The position numbers were made by a program, and so were the translations under genes. A stretch of DNA of 64,000 nt, taken from Sordaria brevicollis. Lineage: Eukaryota > Ascomycota > Sordariomycetes > Sordariales > Sordariaceae. This document shows positions 11,830 through 23,940 of this stretch, one piece after another. The notes beneath the pieces are model-generated. The model was not told the DNA's origin. It did no database searches and was given only the letters and a program-made list of their open reading frames with translations. The DNA lies in assembly GCA_033439795.1 (NCBI GenBank), contig JAUTDP010000017.1:372001-436000 (forward strand), read 5' to 3'. Position 1 is the first letter of the stretch; every line of letters begins with the position of its first letter.

Positions 11830-12035
11830 CAATTTTATAGCCGCCGAAGAGGGCCGGTTACTTCCGGGTAAGCGTTATAATATTCCTTTAATTTAATTAC
11901 CGCGTTTTTAAAATCTCGGGTAGAATACTATTTTAAATTTAGGTCCTATCTATTCTATTTAGCCTAATAAAATAGCCTACCCCAATCCACCTTTAAAACT
12001 ATAATTTTATTTACTTCGTACTCTTCCTCCTTAAA
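11830..12035 (-). pseudogene. Chromodomain relic (C terminus of Pol)
   Basis: The minus-strand reading begins EEEYEVNKIIVLKVDWGRLF and ends DFKNAVIKLKEYYNAYPEV, then a GP-rich segment. This matches the chromodomain pattern of an acidic start, a W-rich middle and FxNAxxKLxEFxxxYPxxPGPP. In chromoviruses this domain guides integration to modified histones. Stops from CAA/CGA-type codons interrupt it. Confidence 0.8.
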
Positions 12036-12429
12036 TACTACTTTTCCTAATAAATTTTCCGGTACTTAATTAAGTAATAAATTATTCGGAAATTTCCTTA
12101 ATCTATTTAACGGGAATTAATTAAATATTTTCTATAACGAAGGTAATTTAATTAAGAAAATAATATTTTTCTTACTTATAATAGGGAAATATTATTTTAT
12201 TAAGGGAAAATCTAATTTATTACTCGGATAATCGGTTAATTAGCTTTTCTTAATAATAAAAACCCAATTTCTTATATCGAAATCCGGTTTATAATATTTC
12301 TTATTTATTTAAATAGCCTATTTTCGTTATACTATTTCAATATACCTCTTAATATAATCTATATATCGTTTAATTTTCCTAACGGTATTTCTAGCGTTTT
12401 ATCGGTTTAAACGTTTTACGGAAGGTATA

Positions 12430-12925
12430 CCCTCTAAATTCATTATCGACTTCCAATCCAAGAAAATAGGCATCGGGAATCTAAATAAAATTTTATAAGG
12501 TTAAAAACTAATACTATCCTATAATAAATTATTTTATACGTAATTTAAAGCCGGGATTATTTTTAACCAATTATTTTAATTATAACTAATATATAAATAA
12601 AATCTTTAATTAATCTATTCGTAAAGGTTTTTAATTTATTTTAATATTTAGGAATATTTAATTGAAATTAACGATTACTTAATCTTAATTAAAGAGGCTA
12701 ATTCCTATAAAAAATCTAATCGAAATTATAATCCTCTATTATTAATAAATTCCTTAAGTAGGCCGAAAATACGGAATAATCCTTCGTAATATAATTTATA
12801 AACCTCCTTACCCATAATCGTTAATTTATAAAGGAATAATTAAATAGCCTTTAATAAAAGATCGATTATATTTATTAAATTATCGTAATTATATTTATTT
12901 ATAGGTATTTTCTTAAAATTTATAA
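12430..12925 (-). pseudogene. Integrase core relic
   Basis: Minus-strand reading starts VINFKKIP near 12,925 (family VVDFxxxLP, first catalytic Asp now Asn). It continues with KEVYKLYYEGLFRIFGLLKE, then FINNRGL (family VSDRGxQF, second Asp now Asn), and ends PYKILFRFPMP near 12,450 (family PYExLFGxxPR). Order and spacing fit a retroviral-type integrase. The two Asp-to-Asn changes are what G-to-A RIP mutation gives. Confidence 0.82.
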
Positions 12926-13589
12926 CCAAACGGTTTTAAATCCTTTTAGGTATTTCAATACTTTAAAGTATTCCCAGTATTTTACCCCGAGGATACTTAA
13001 AAGTATAATAAATTGTATAATTTATTACGTAACGATTTACATCCTTAATTAAACCGGGCTACTAATATTAAATTATAATTAATTTCCGTAATTTATTTCT
13101 TCCGGGGTAGGCCGTTATTAATATATTATAATAGTCCTAAATCGCTCTAATTTTTAAAATACCCTTTGGAATTATAAAGCGGCCGTAGAATAATAATAAT
13201 TATTCCTATAATAATATAAAGTTTAATTCTCCTTTCCGAACCTTCTCCTAATATTCTTCTAATAAAATATCCGTCTTATTAACTTCTAATAATTAATAAA
13301 CGAATTCGTAATTAATTATTATTTTAAGAATATTTATTATATTTAATATATAAATATAGATTATATCCTCTCCCTCCCTTATAAATTTAAAAAGGCGTAT
13401 TATACGTTATAATTCCTTCTTTTCTTTCTAATTTTTAACGTTTTCCGACTTCCGAAATAAAGCGTTAACTATAGCGTTATTTTTATTAAATTAATAAGTA
13501 ATTAGGAAATTATATTAAAATAACGATTACGCTTACGCAACTTATTGTACGTTTAATAAGCGTTTAGTATTAAAATATTTTAATATTTT

Positions 13590-13850
13590 ATAATTTATAA
13601 TAATTATAAAGGGTTTAATCCGTTAGAATCTAATAAATTCTAAGCGCTAATATATTAAAGCTCTTATAACGGCGAGCATTTTTTTATCGTATATCGGATA
13701 ATTATATTCTATTCCCTATATTATTTCCGAAAAATAAATAATAAAGTATTATTTATCTTTATATTTTTAAAATAGGACGCTAATTAATACCCCGTCTAAT
13801 ATATCTATTTCTAATTTTATTTCTTTTTCGAAATTAAAGTAAATAAATAT
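13590..13850 (-). pseudogene. RNase H domain relic
   Basis: Minus-strand reading includes EIDILDGVLISVLF (family ETDASDxAxGxVLSQ), then YFSEII, IEYNYPIYDKKMLAVIRAL near 13,730-13,670 (family AExNYxxHDKEMLAVVxAL). This is the Ty3/Gypsy RNase H that follows the reverse transcriptase. Confidence 0.82.
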
Positions 13851-14089
13851 TAATACGTCGATTAAATACTATTTTAAAGAATTAAACGCTATTTAATATT
13901 CCGTAATTTAATTAAATGTTTCCCCTTTCTTTATTAAGGTTATTAATAATTTTAAAATCCTCCTATATTCTTTTATAAATTTGTAATAAAAGTTATAGAA
14001 GTTTAAAAAAAATTAAACCCCTTTAACTATCGATGGCTCTTTCTATTCTTTTACTACTTAAATCTTCGCCAGGTTTACTAAAATCCTAT

Positions 14090-14900
14090 TAACTCCGATA
14101 ATAAAATTAAAAAACTTCGTCTTCGTAATATAAAATTTATATTTATCTAAATTTATTTATAGTCCGGCTTAACGAAGCTTTTCCAATATTTTCTTAACGT
14201 AAATCTCGTATTCTTCTTCGTTATTAAAATAAATTAAGATATTATTAATATAAATATTATAAAAGTTATCTAAATACTTTATTAAAACGTTATTAATATA
14301 CTTTTAAAACGTAAACGGACTATTAATTAACCCGAAGGGTAATACTTTATATTTATATACTTTATATCGGGTACGGAACGTTATAAATTCTTCGTCGTCC
14401 GGGTATATACGAATTTAATAAAAAGCTTAACGGATATTAATTTTAATGAAAATTTTTATTCTAATAATATAGATTAAAATTTCTTCGATAAGTAATAACG
14501 GATAGCGGTCCTTTCGAATAATTTTATTTAATTTTTAATAATTTACATAGAAACGAAGTTTATTATTAGCTTTAGGTATAAAAAGGATAGGGGTAATTTA
14601 TAAAACCGAATTACTTTTAATAAAATTTTTATTTAAATTCTCTATAATATATAATCGGTATACTTTTAATTTATTTATATTTATTTTATATAATAGGCTA
14701 TAGCCTAAATCTTTTAAATTAATTCCTTTTTAAAACCGAATACGGTAATTACTATTTCTTAATTCCGGTAGGGCATCCGAACGTTATTTATTAAAAATAT
14801 TTTTATAATTATAATATTTTATCGGTATCCGTTTTAAGGTTTATTCCTATTCCTTTAGGTTTAAATTATTGAAATACTTTTAATCCCTTCGTTCTTTAAT
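14090..14900 (-). pseudogene. Reverse transcriptase relic
   Basis: Minus-strand reading near 14,340-14,140 runs PFGLINSPFTF, stop, KYINNVLIKYLDNF, IYINNILIYFN, then NNEEEYEIYVKKILEKLR. This is the Ty3/Gypsy palm: PFGLxNAPxTFQ and Y[VI]DDILIxS. The two catalytic aspartates of YIDD now read Asn-Asn and the Gln after TF reads as a stop, both explained by C-to-T change on the plus strand. The upstream part to about 14,900 is less clear. Confidence 0.9.
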
Positions 14901-16123
14901 AAAACGGTCAATTTTATATAGGCTCGTTACGCCTAGGTATTCTTTCTTTACTATTTATATTAGAATAACCGACCCGATAATAACTATATTTAATATTCGT
15001 TCTTTATATTATATAGCGCCTCTCTTTTATTTAAAATACCCTTCGTCGTCTTTTTTTATACTATTCCCAAAATTTTATCCCTCAAATTATTCTTTAAAGT
15101 GTTTTAAATCGTCCTTAAGGTCCTTCCTTTATTCTTTTAAAATCTCCGTCAATACTTTCTTTAGTTCGGAAAGTAGTAAAAATAGCTTATCTTATAACGT
15201 TTATTCTATCGATTCCTATACTTTCGTATTAGGGTTGGTTATTTTAATATCGGTTATAATTCTTTAAAATATATTAATTACTAATCGCTCTTTTAATTCT
15301 TCCGAAGGGGACGATCGTAGAGTATTTTCGAATTTTCGAATATAATGATATATAATGGCCCCGTCTCGCCTTCGTTTATCCTCCTTCTCTATTAGCCGTT
15401 CCCTTTATACAACGTCTACTTAGTATTTTAAATTAACGGGCTAACCTTTTCGATTTTCTATATAAATATTTCTTATCTAATTTAGATCTATAAGCTAATT
15501 ATTACTAAATAATAACTTTCAACATAGGTAATCGATTATAATATTATAGTATTCAAACTAAATACGGCCGATTATTATATTATAATAAATATTAATAATA
15601 ATTAACTACTTATTACGGGTAGTATAGTTTTATATCGTAATATTGGTTTTTAATATAATTATAATCTTCTTACTATTATTTTCTATAAAGGGGCCTCCTA
15701 TATTAACGGGGTTAAAATCGTTCTTTATTTCGAAACCTAATAGGCGTTATAATCGATTTATAATTTTTTAATTAATTAAAATATACGTAGCTACTCCCGA
15801 ATCTATAATAGCTTCTTTAATAATAATAATAATTCTATTACTATTTATAAAGGCGGATATAATAAAAGGATCTCCTCCCAAATAACTATATAGGAAATCC
15901 TTCTTTATATTATTAAATACTTTTCTTTATTTTTATTATATAAATTTCCCCGGACGGGAGTCTATTTTATCTAAGGTATTTAATTTTTTAATTTATCGCC
16001 CTTTTCTTTATTTCCCTTATCCTCTTTACTATCCTTAATACCGTAACGGGTATAAACGGATTAGAAACGAATATAATAATCAGTAATAACGGCGGGGCAT
16101 TTACTAAAGTCGGCCTTTTTAAA

Positions 16124-16165
16124 ATAATTTTTAATACGATATTTATATTCTTTATAATTAAAATA
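16124..16165 (-). pseudogene. Gag CCHC zinc-knuckle relic
   Basis: The minus strand reads YFNYKEYKYRIKNY. The spacing Y-x2-Y-x4-Y-x4-Y is exactly that of the CCHC zinc knuckle (C-x2-C-x4-H-x4-C) with each Cys or His converted to Tyr, the change expected from TGT/TGC to TAT/TAC and CAT/CAC to TAT/TAC by RIP. It places gag on the right side of the element; the region to about 17,900 is the likely rest of gag. Confidence 0.75.
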
Positions 16166-18002
16166 TATACCCTTATAAAATATATTATTAATTTCTTCTT
16201 TAATTGGGTTACGGCTACCGGTATTAAAATTACCTCTAATCGAAAAGGAGCCTTTTCCTCTACTAATATTATTATTATTTCTATTATTATTTCCGCGATT
16301 ACGGTTATTCGAATTTAAAGAAGATAACGTAATAATTCGTTTAATTGCCTTTTACGTATAAGTAATTTACTCCGTAATTTTAATATATCCGTCGAAATCA
16401 ACCGCATCCAAAATAATATATAAAATTATTCCTACTTAGAAGTCCGTAAATAGGCGGCGGTAAAAGGCTTCCTTTTAATTCAATTACGGAATTTAGCATT
16501 CGTTAATAAAACGAATAAACTTGTTTTTAAAAATATAAAAATTATCCTAATATATACAGAACTTCTCGAACTCCTCGATTACTTAACGGATAACGTTAGG
16601 ATTATTATATTAGCGTTTAAAATATTTTATTAAAACTTTCGAAGAATTAATTTAATTCGGGTAAATATTATATAAATACGGTTATAAGTCTTTAATAACG
16701 TAATTAACTAAGCGATTTTCGATATATACTTATTTAATTTTATTATCGATAAAGTAGTCCGAATTAACCTTTAATTTATTAATTATAATATAATATTATA
16801 CTTCGAAAGTAACAGTATCTTTATTTTTATCGGTATAGAAAATAGGAGGGTTTAAAATTTTAGAAGATTTTCCGCTAATAATAATAATAGAAGCGCCGCT
16901 TAAAATTATACTACGATACATCGAATTACGAATAATATTAACGATTATTTAATTCAGAGTTTGAATTTTTTTATCCTTAATTATAATAATAGCTATTAAA
17001 TTTTCTATTATTTTTTTATTGGAATTAATAGGTTTCTTACTTTATTAAGGGTTATTATAATCGGTTTTAGGGTCGGAGATATCGAAATCGGGAATAATAC
17101 TTTAAATAATAAAAGTATAATATTTAATTCAATTGGCTTTATAAATAGCCGTATCAACGCCGTTAAAATAATATTAAGTATTTTCGTTATTATCTTCAAT
17201 AATAATTTAAAAACGAGCCTTCTTTTTCTACTTCTCGGGTTTATAATATATACCCTTAAAATATTAGATCTAATCGTTTAAATTTATTATAATCTTATTA
17301 AAACGGTAAATAATAATATAAAACTCTTCGGATTATTTCTTATAGGCGAATATAATAACGATACAAACCTTTATCTCTTTAAATATAACGTCGGAATTCT
17401 TTTTAACTTTAGTAATAAAATCCTTAATTCCTATTAAATCTTTATATCCTTCGGGCTACGAATTTTCGTACTAAAATAGGAAATCGAACGGAAAGCAAAG
17501 TCCTTTTTTACCAAAAGTATAACGAATAGTAATATCCTTAATTTTATTCTTTAAATCCTCCTCAATATACTCCTTCGTATTAGGAAAGTATTAAGCTTTA
17601 ATCTTAAGAATTATATAAGCATTATAATATTCGAAGGTAGCGGCGTCGGGGTTATTAATTTCTTTAACGGTATTTTAAACTTCCTAAGCCGTAGAAATAC
17701 GACAGTTATCGATAAATTTACAATTTAAGCGGGTTTTCGCGATAGGGGTCTCTTTCTAATTTAATTTAGCTAATTCGAAGTCGACTTTATTAATAGTTTA
17801 TACCTTTAATTTAGCTACTTCCTCCTAATCGCGCGCTATTATTCGGTATTTTAATTATTTTATATAGGTTGTAATTATATAATTATTTGGGTATTCAAAT
17901 AGGGTACAGGGGATTATCGTATCGTACGCAATTAATTGTAATCTCTTTTTAAAATAAAATATTTTATATTATCCCTAATAAATATTGGTTTAATCTTACG
18001 AT

Positions 18003-18288
18003 TATTACGGTAAAAAGGAAGCGTTTATAATAAAATAATAATAATCCTTAATTGATAGAAAATCGTAAGATGAAGAAAAAAGGAAAATTAATCGTATAAA
18101 AATAGAAGCGTAGGCGGAAAGATATAGGCCTTACGTTCTATAAAGTGAATACATTGTGCGGGTGAATGGCAGTGTAATATTCCCTGGTATGAATAAGTAA
18201 CCTGCGACAATAAACCTATGGTTCGACCAAGTCCAACCTCGCGACATGTAACAAGTCAGGTAACCAGCGGGTGAGCCGTGCCGTCACA
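18003..18288 (-). repeat. Right LTR (5' LTR of the element)
   Basis: 286 bp, gap-free match to 11,398-11,683. Its outer half (about 18,150-18,288) is close to normal composition and ends GCCGTCACA, while the inner half is heavily RIP-mutated. Confidence 0.93.
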
Positions 18289-18293
18289 CTATA
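18289..18293. repeat. Target-site duplication, right copy (CTATA)
   Basis: Exact match to 11,393-11,397. Confidence 0.88.
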
Positions 18294-18620
18294 CTTATAA
18301 AATTTTAAAAAGTTAGGATGAAAAATACTACCGTATAATATAAATATATAATATAAAAACCCGTAATTTTTTTCGAAATATTTTAATAATTGAAATCTAT
18401 ATTACCCGGATTAAAAAATTAATTACACTATTATATTCGTTTTAATAAAGCTATTCCCAATATATATTTTATATTATTAAAAGACTTTATAATATTTTAG
18501 GGTTGGGGATTGTTTGCGTTAAACCTATCGATTTATAAACCCGTAACTATATATTATCTAATCTTAAATTTAGACCTCTTTTTTAAGCGTTCTAAACATA
18601 AAATAATAATTATATTAAAA
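18294..18620. other. AT-rich tail of left RIP block
   Basis: RIP-type composition resumes after the LTR element and stops near 18,620. This is DNA older than the LTR insertion. It may carry the sequence displaced from the left flank, but no domain was recognised. Confidence 0.55.
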
Positions 18621-19845
18621 CAAAAGAACGCACGGACCCGATATGGTAAATATCGAAACTTTTAAATGAGGAGTGGTCCGTGCAGCAAAAAACATGAACA
18701 TGGCAATTACAGTCTATGAACGTCCCTGCCTAAAAAAGTAAGAAGGTCTGAGCACTGAGATAAAAATCTCCGTTGATGTTATTCAGGTCGTTCGTTCTAG
18801 CTCCACGCTCCGAGATTTCAAGTTCCATGCAATGGACCCTTGTTTTGGGCATCCTCGCCTGAACAAGTGGGACGCAAATGTAACTCCAAAATGCCCCTTC
18901 CACTGACCTGGAATGATGGGAGCCGGGAAGGGGAGCTCGGGGAGTCTACGGAGCCCTAAAATTTATGGCAAGGTCGAAGCTTCCCCCGATGCATGTGAAA
19001 GCATCCAGGGCCTTGACAGGTGCAAGGACCGGGATAATGCGCTAACAATCTAAGTGTGAGGCTCACGGACCTCATATACACTCTTACATTGACAGGAAAG
19101 ATCACCCTTGATAGCATCGGAAGCTCCTTGTGTGACCGTTTGGTTTTCAGAAAGACTCATGAACGTCCATAATAAATTCATTATACATACTCGGAGATGA
19201 TCACTTGCCGTGCCATCAAACCCGTTGTGTTATGGTACTATCAGATTGGGGGAGGAAATGGATTCTTGAATTGATGTATTTTCAACAGAGTATATTCAGT
19301 GGAAAATAGAAACCACGTTCGTTCAATACCTTTCAGCATTGATTGTCGTAGTGCTCGGGGGACTCAGATATACGATTTCCCATGCTGGCCGACCTGACAA
19401 AGTCCTTGCTTGATGTGAATACTCATCATCAACACGGGCGGTCCAAGCCACCGGGCCTTGAGGTTGCCGGGCGGTGGAGGCAGGCGCTGTGGACTCAAAC
19501 GGAAGGCTTGGCCCGTGCGCTCCCATGCCGGCCGCTTGAAACCACCAAGGCACGAGCCACCTACCGACTTCCACATTCAACGTCGACTGGCTCATCACAC
19601 GGATCTGTCAACCAAACCTCCAACAATACTCCAACAAAGTGAAGGAAGCCGCGCTTCAAGTGAAGTGAGTCTGTCCGTCCTTGAAAGTTCAGGGTGGAGC
19701 GTTCAACTAATTTATCTAGATACCCATACACAAAGTTCTTGAGAATTACACGCGCTGAGGAGAAACAAAACCATCATTGCGAACGCGACCACAAAGTCAT
19801 CATCCTCCAAGCGCGTCGGCATCAGAATTCAGTCGATTGATTATC
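18620..19845. other. Intergenic region upstream of PFS2
   Basis: Composition is normal and no supported gene was seen. Overlapping small frames at 19,323-19,742 on both strands have no recognisable domain and no splice context. The last few hundred bases are presumably the PFS2 promoter and leader. Confidence 0.5.
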
Positions 19846-22300
19846 ATGTCATACGAGCCCAGGGGGGATCATGACAAGGGATATGGAGGGGGCGGCGGCC
19901 ATGATGGTCTTCCACCACGGAACAGAGGCAGACGTAAGTTCATGCTTCGGACATAACCAAAACTCTACCACTAGTGAATATATCACCATGTACACAACCC
20001 ATGTTGGCCAGACCTCATACATCACAATGTTCTGTCTATCGAATTCGGTACCGTCCCAGGTGACAACAGTTATCCGTTTGCTCCGTGATGGCGTAGCTTT
20101 TGTTGCCGACTACGGCATGGACATCACCGACGACAATATACTCAACATTGTTACACGCGCCCTCCTCACTATACCCTCACTTCTCGTTCACCCCATCCCT
20201 AGCCACCAAGCCCGGCATTATGTCACATCGCCATCCTCAACTGCCTCGTGGCACTCTGCTCTCACCCTGATCGAACGAAGACTTCTTTCACACGCCCTTG
20301 AACAATAAAGAAACTAACTCCAGTCCCAGGCCCCGTCACCGACTACGGTGCTTCAGTAGTCCACTACATGCGCCACAGACAACCGAGATACCGGGGATCA
20401 TATTCTGGAGAGGTCGAAAGGCCCAGCGCGAGTTACATTGTAGATGTGAGGACGAACGCAAGCCATCAAGACTCATTATGCATGCTAAGACTCGATATAG
20501 ATGCTACCACCATATGCCCGAGTCACCAACCCAGCAGACTCCGTACCATCACGGCATCTTCACTCTTCCCTCAACAAGATCAAACACCCCATTAATGTTG
20601 TGCGATGGACACCAGAGGGACGAAGACTGCTGACTGCTAGCAGCAGTGGAGAGTTTACGCTATGGAACGGCACAGGATTCAACTTCGAAACGATTATGCA
20701 GGCCCACGACTCCGCCATTCGGGCTCTAGTATATTCGCACAGCGACGACTGGCTCGTTTCTGCAGACCATGACGGTATCATCAAGTACTGGCAGCCAAAC
20801 TTCAACAACGTCGAGAGCATCAGGGGCCACACAGATCCCATCCGCGACATTGCCTTCAGCCCCAACGACACCAAATTCGTCACGGCATCAGATGATCAGA
20901 CACTCAAAATCTTCGACTTTGCTGGCGGCTCGACGGATATGACCTTGACAGGGCACGGCTGGGACGCGAAAAGTTGTGACTGGCATCCCAGCAGGGGTCT
21001 AATCGTCTCTGGTTCCAAGGATCATTTGGTCAAGCTGTGGGATCCCAGGAACGGCAGATGCTTGACAACGCTTCACGGCCACAAGAACACTATCACCAGG
21101 ACCCTCTTCGAGCGAGTCCAAGGAAACTGTCTGGCAACGTCGGCTCGAGACCAGACTGCTCGCGTCTTCGATCTCCGCATGATGCGGGACATTGCGCTCC
21201 TCAGGGGTCACGAAAAGGACATTTCGACATTGGCATGGCACCCAGTCCACTCCAATCTCCTAAGTACCGGCGGCTCAGACGGCTCGCTATTCCACTACCT
21301 CCTGGACGAGCCGAACACCGCGCCCGACGGTTCAGTCTTGCCGATCCCCGCAGTCTACGACAGCGCCGACCCATCCTCGGCACCTGCCCAACCCATCTAC
21401 CCAGCCCACAGGATCCCCTACGCCCACGACTTCGCCATTTGGACGCTCGACTGGCACCCGCTCGGCCACATCCTTGCTTCTGGGAGTAACGATCGCATAA
21501 CTCGCTTTTGGTCCCGAGCGAGGCCCGGAGAAGCACCCGAGTCGTTCAACGACCGGTACCACATTGGCGAAGCAGCCGCCGAAGCCCAAGGCACCTGGGA
21601 CCGCCGCGGCGGCCGTCACATGCGGCAAGTGGAAGAGGAGCAGGAAATGGAGGACGAAGCGGACGGACTGGTGGACCAGAAGATGCCCCTCAAGGGCCAG
21701 CCCGGTGCTGCCGGCGGCGGCAACGGCGGCCCACCGCTGATGCCTGGCCTCTCCTTCCCCAGCATCCCTGGTCTTCCTCTTCAGCAGGTTCCCGGCATCC
21801 CGCCACCGCCCGTCATCCCCGGCGTCGGCGGCGCTGCTGGTGTACCTCCTCCTCCTCTGCCCTTCCCTATCCCCGGCATGCCCGGCTTACCCGCTGGTGT
21901 CGTCCCTCCACCTCTTCCCGGTCTTGACTTAAAGAACCCGCCCGACTACAACGCCATTGCGGAGATGATGAAAAAAGCCGGATTCCAAGCTCCGCCGCCG
22001 CCGCCTGGTGCTGTTGGTGTTGGTGGTGTAGCACCACCTATTCCTCCTCCCGGTATCCTGCCTCCTGGCCTCATCCCCCCGCCCGGCGCGGCTGGCGGTT
22101 TCCCCATGCCCCCGGGCATTCCTGGGTTTGTCCCTCCTCCGCCGATTCCCGGTGTTGTTCAGATCCCGGGCGGGGTCACGCACCCGGATGGTGGCAATGA
22201 TCAGTATGATTCGTCGGGCAGGAGACGGGCGCCGCTGCCTAGCCAGGAGGAAAGTCTGAGGATGGAGCAGAGCAAGGGGAACTATACCCGCGTGAGATAG
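19846..22300 (+). CDS. pfs2: Polyadenylation factor subunit 2 (WD40; CPF component)
   Basis: Fungal homologue of yeast Pfs2 and animal WDR33, a WD40 scaffold of the nuclear cleavage and polyadenylation factor that forms mRNA 3' ends. Exons by hand: 19,846-19,933, 20,330-20,445 and 20,501-22,300, giving 667 residues in frame; the first intron (396 bp) is long for this group. The protein starts [12 protein letters not shown], has the conserved [20 protein letters not shown] block before the propeller, and WD40 repeats at about residues 99-405 ([83 protein letters not shown]). Residues about 458-648 form a Pro/Gly-rich low-complexity tail typical of filamentous fungi. The following gene is convergent. 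Confidence 0.95.
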
Positions 22301-22914
22301 GAGGATCTCACGGGTAGGCCGTAGTTTGCTTTGGGAAACTGTGTTTGGGATGGTAAGGGTGGGTGCTAATTGACACGGCGCTGCTGGAGGCTTTAGGGTG
22401 GTGAATCTGCTGGGAGGATATAAGTTGGTAAAAGGAAGGGTTTTGACACGAGAAACCGGGAATGGACATATTACAGGGGAAGGAGAACGATTTGGAGGGG
22501 AGGAAACGAAGATATGTACAATCATGTTAGGGCTAACCTACTTATCGAATGCTGGGATCAATGACACTAACCTTGCCGAAATTTACTGGTTCTCTGGTGT
22601 AACAAAGTGCACCGTAGCGTTCACTGCCTTCAGATACCATGGAGCTGTACGCTCGCTGATGTCACCGTGGGTAGTTCAGGGAATGAGAGTGAATGATACT
22701 TTCTCCCTGCTCATGGGGTATAATTATAAACGCTAAACTATGCTCATGTATGTATGCTATGCACAACCCGCCGATATGCAAATGCCCATGTGGTGGATAT
22801 GAACGACAGCGACCTCCCACTGCATCTCCATCGCCGACCAACATCCAAAGCTCTACCACCGCATCACCAGCCTTCTTTCTCTCATCCCACCATATTACCT
22901 CCTTGTTATCCCCT
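22301..22914. other. Convergent intergenic region PFS2 / nuclease
   Basis: About 600 bases holding the 3' untranslated regions of two convergent genes. No gene, RNA or repeat was recognised. Confidence 0.5.
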
Positions 22915-23940
22915 TTACTGCTTCTTACCAAACGACTTCTGCCTCTCCGCATACTCCTTCACAATAATCGAGCAGTTCGTCTCCGCACAAAGCCTCTTGC
23001 GCCTCTGCACTGGCAACTTGTTCGCAAACTCGAGCCCGCTCGCCCTCTCCACAGCCTCCAAGGGAACCTCAAAGTCCTGCAGCGGCTTATCGTTGGGGAT
23101 CCTGGCATTAGGCAGCACGAAAGCGCCCAAGGCAACGTTCCCACCCTTCTTGCCGTCCTCCGCGAAAATGACCTTGTAAAAGTGCGTCGGCACCGCCACG
23201 TTGGGCGGCTGGCCGATCATCTCGTACTTGACGTACCACTTGTTGTCGGCCGGGTCGCGCTTGGGCAGGTAGAGGGGACCGGTCACGATGCGGACTGAGG
23301 GGTACTGCTTGGTTAAGCGACGGCAGAAATCCTCAAAGTGCGCCCAGTAATCTCTGTTGAAACCCTCGCCTACTTGGGGGCACATGTTGGATAGGTAAAA
23401 GGTCTCGTCCATGGCGGCTTGCGACCACTTGCAGTCGGCGGCGGGGACCTGGTGGCCGCGGTCGAAGCCGGAGCGGAAGTAGTCCTTCAGCTTGCCGCGG
23501 AACTTCTCGGGGATGGCGTCGTCTTCGACAAACTGGGACTTTTTGCGGTCGCCGGCCGAGATGGAAAGCGATTCGGGGGTGATGTGCTCGACGGTCCAGT
23601 GGGGGTTCTTGGTGCGCCGGTCGTAGGAGGAGACGAAGCCCTGGCGGGTGGCGAGGTCGGCGACGGGGCCCGGGAAGCCGTACTCGAAGAGGCCGGAGGG
23701 GTCGACGAGCTTGGGACCGCCGGCGGGGGCAGGAGGGAGAGGCGCGGCCGCAGGAGCGGGAGGAGGGGCGCTGAAGACCTGGCTGGCGGGAACGGGGGCA
23801 GCAGGCTTAGGAGGAGCAACGACGGGAGCGGCGGTGTCGATCTTCTTGTTGTCGCCCTTGAGGGAGAACATGGCGGCGGTGGCCGCGGCACCACCGGCCG
23901 CGCTCACGGCGGCAATAACGGCGATGGTAGCTTTCGACAT
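22915..23940 (-). CDS. nuc1: Mitochondrial nuclease, NUC1/EndoG family
   Basis: DNA/RNA non-specific endonuclease of the ββα-metal family, 341 residues in one exon, close to yeast Nuc1 (329). These enzymes cut DNA and RNA, reside in mitochondria and are linked to mtDNA recombination and cell death. The N terminus (MSKATIAVIAAVSAAGG, about residues 1-25) looks like a signal anchor or targeting segment and is followed by an Ala/Pro-rich linker to residue about 75. The catalytic motif DRGHQVPAAD is at 160-169 with general base His163. The FYLSNMCPQ block is at 181-189 and the metal-binding Asn is N195 in FNRDYW. The start was set at the first ATG before the hydrophobic segment; the upstream open frame has no better start. 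It is transcribed toward PFS2. Confidence 0.93.
   Translation of the reverse strand: MSKATIAVIAAVSAAGGAAATAAMFSLKGDNKKIDTAAPVVAPPKPAAPVPASQVFSAPPPAPAAAPLPPAPAGGPKLVDPSGLFEYGFPGPVADLATRQGFVSSYDRRTKNPHWTVEHITPESLSISAGDRKKSQFVEDDAIPEKFRGKLKDYFRSGFDRGHQVPAADCKWSQAAMDETFYLSNMCPQVGEGFNRDYWAHFEDFCRRLTKQYPSVRIVTGPLYLPKRDPADNKWYVKYEMIGQPPNVAVPTHFYKVIFAEDGKKGGNVALGAFVLPNARIPNDKPLQDFEVPLEAVERASGLEFANKLPVQRRKRLCAETNCSIIVKEYAERQKSFGKKQ

Larger units (their letters stand above)
11398..18288 (-). mobile_element. Ty3/Gypsy chromovirus LTR retrotransposon, complete but RIP-inactivated
   Basis: A 6.9-kb element bounded by two 286-bp direct repeats (11,398-11,683 and 18,003-18,288) with inverted ends TGTGACGGC...GCCGTCACA in reconstructed form, and flanked by the 5-bp duplication CTATA. 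Domains read on the minus strand in the order zinc knuckle, reverse transcriptase, RNase H, integrase, chromodomain. This order defines Ty3/Gypsy and the chromodomain defines chromoviruses. A polypurine tract lies next to the left LTR, so the left LTR is the 3' LTR. I did not identify the tRNA for the primer-binding site, expected just left of 18,003. Every domain carries CAA-to-TAA type stops, and the key acidic residues of the polymerase and integrase are changed, so the copy is dead. Confidence 0.93.
1..18620. repeat. AT-rich, RIP-degraded repeat block (left)
   Basis: This block is made almost wholly of A, T and CG-containing words. CA and TG dinucleotides are nearly absent while TA is in large excess, as expected when C in CpA is mutated to T on both strands. 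No long open reading frame survives, yet translated relics of several mobile elements can be read if TAA/TAG is taken as former CAA/CAG. Change to normal composition is sharp near 18.6 kb. RIP is known from Neurospora and many other Pezizomycotina and acts on duplicated DNA before meiosis. The block is inferred to be heterochromatin. Confidence 0.93.

Noticed and set aside
19323..19742. Overlapping open frames of 70-94 codons on both strands
   Set aside because: Frames of similar length on both strands in GC-balanced DNA, no domain, no splice context; likely chance.
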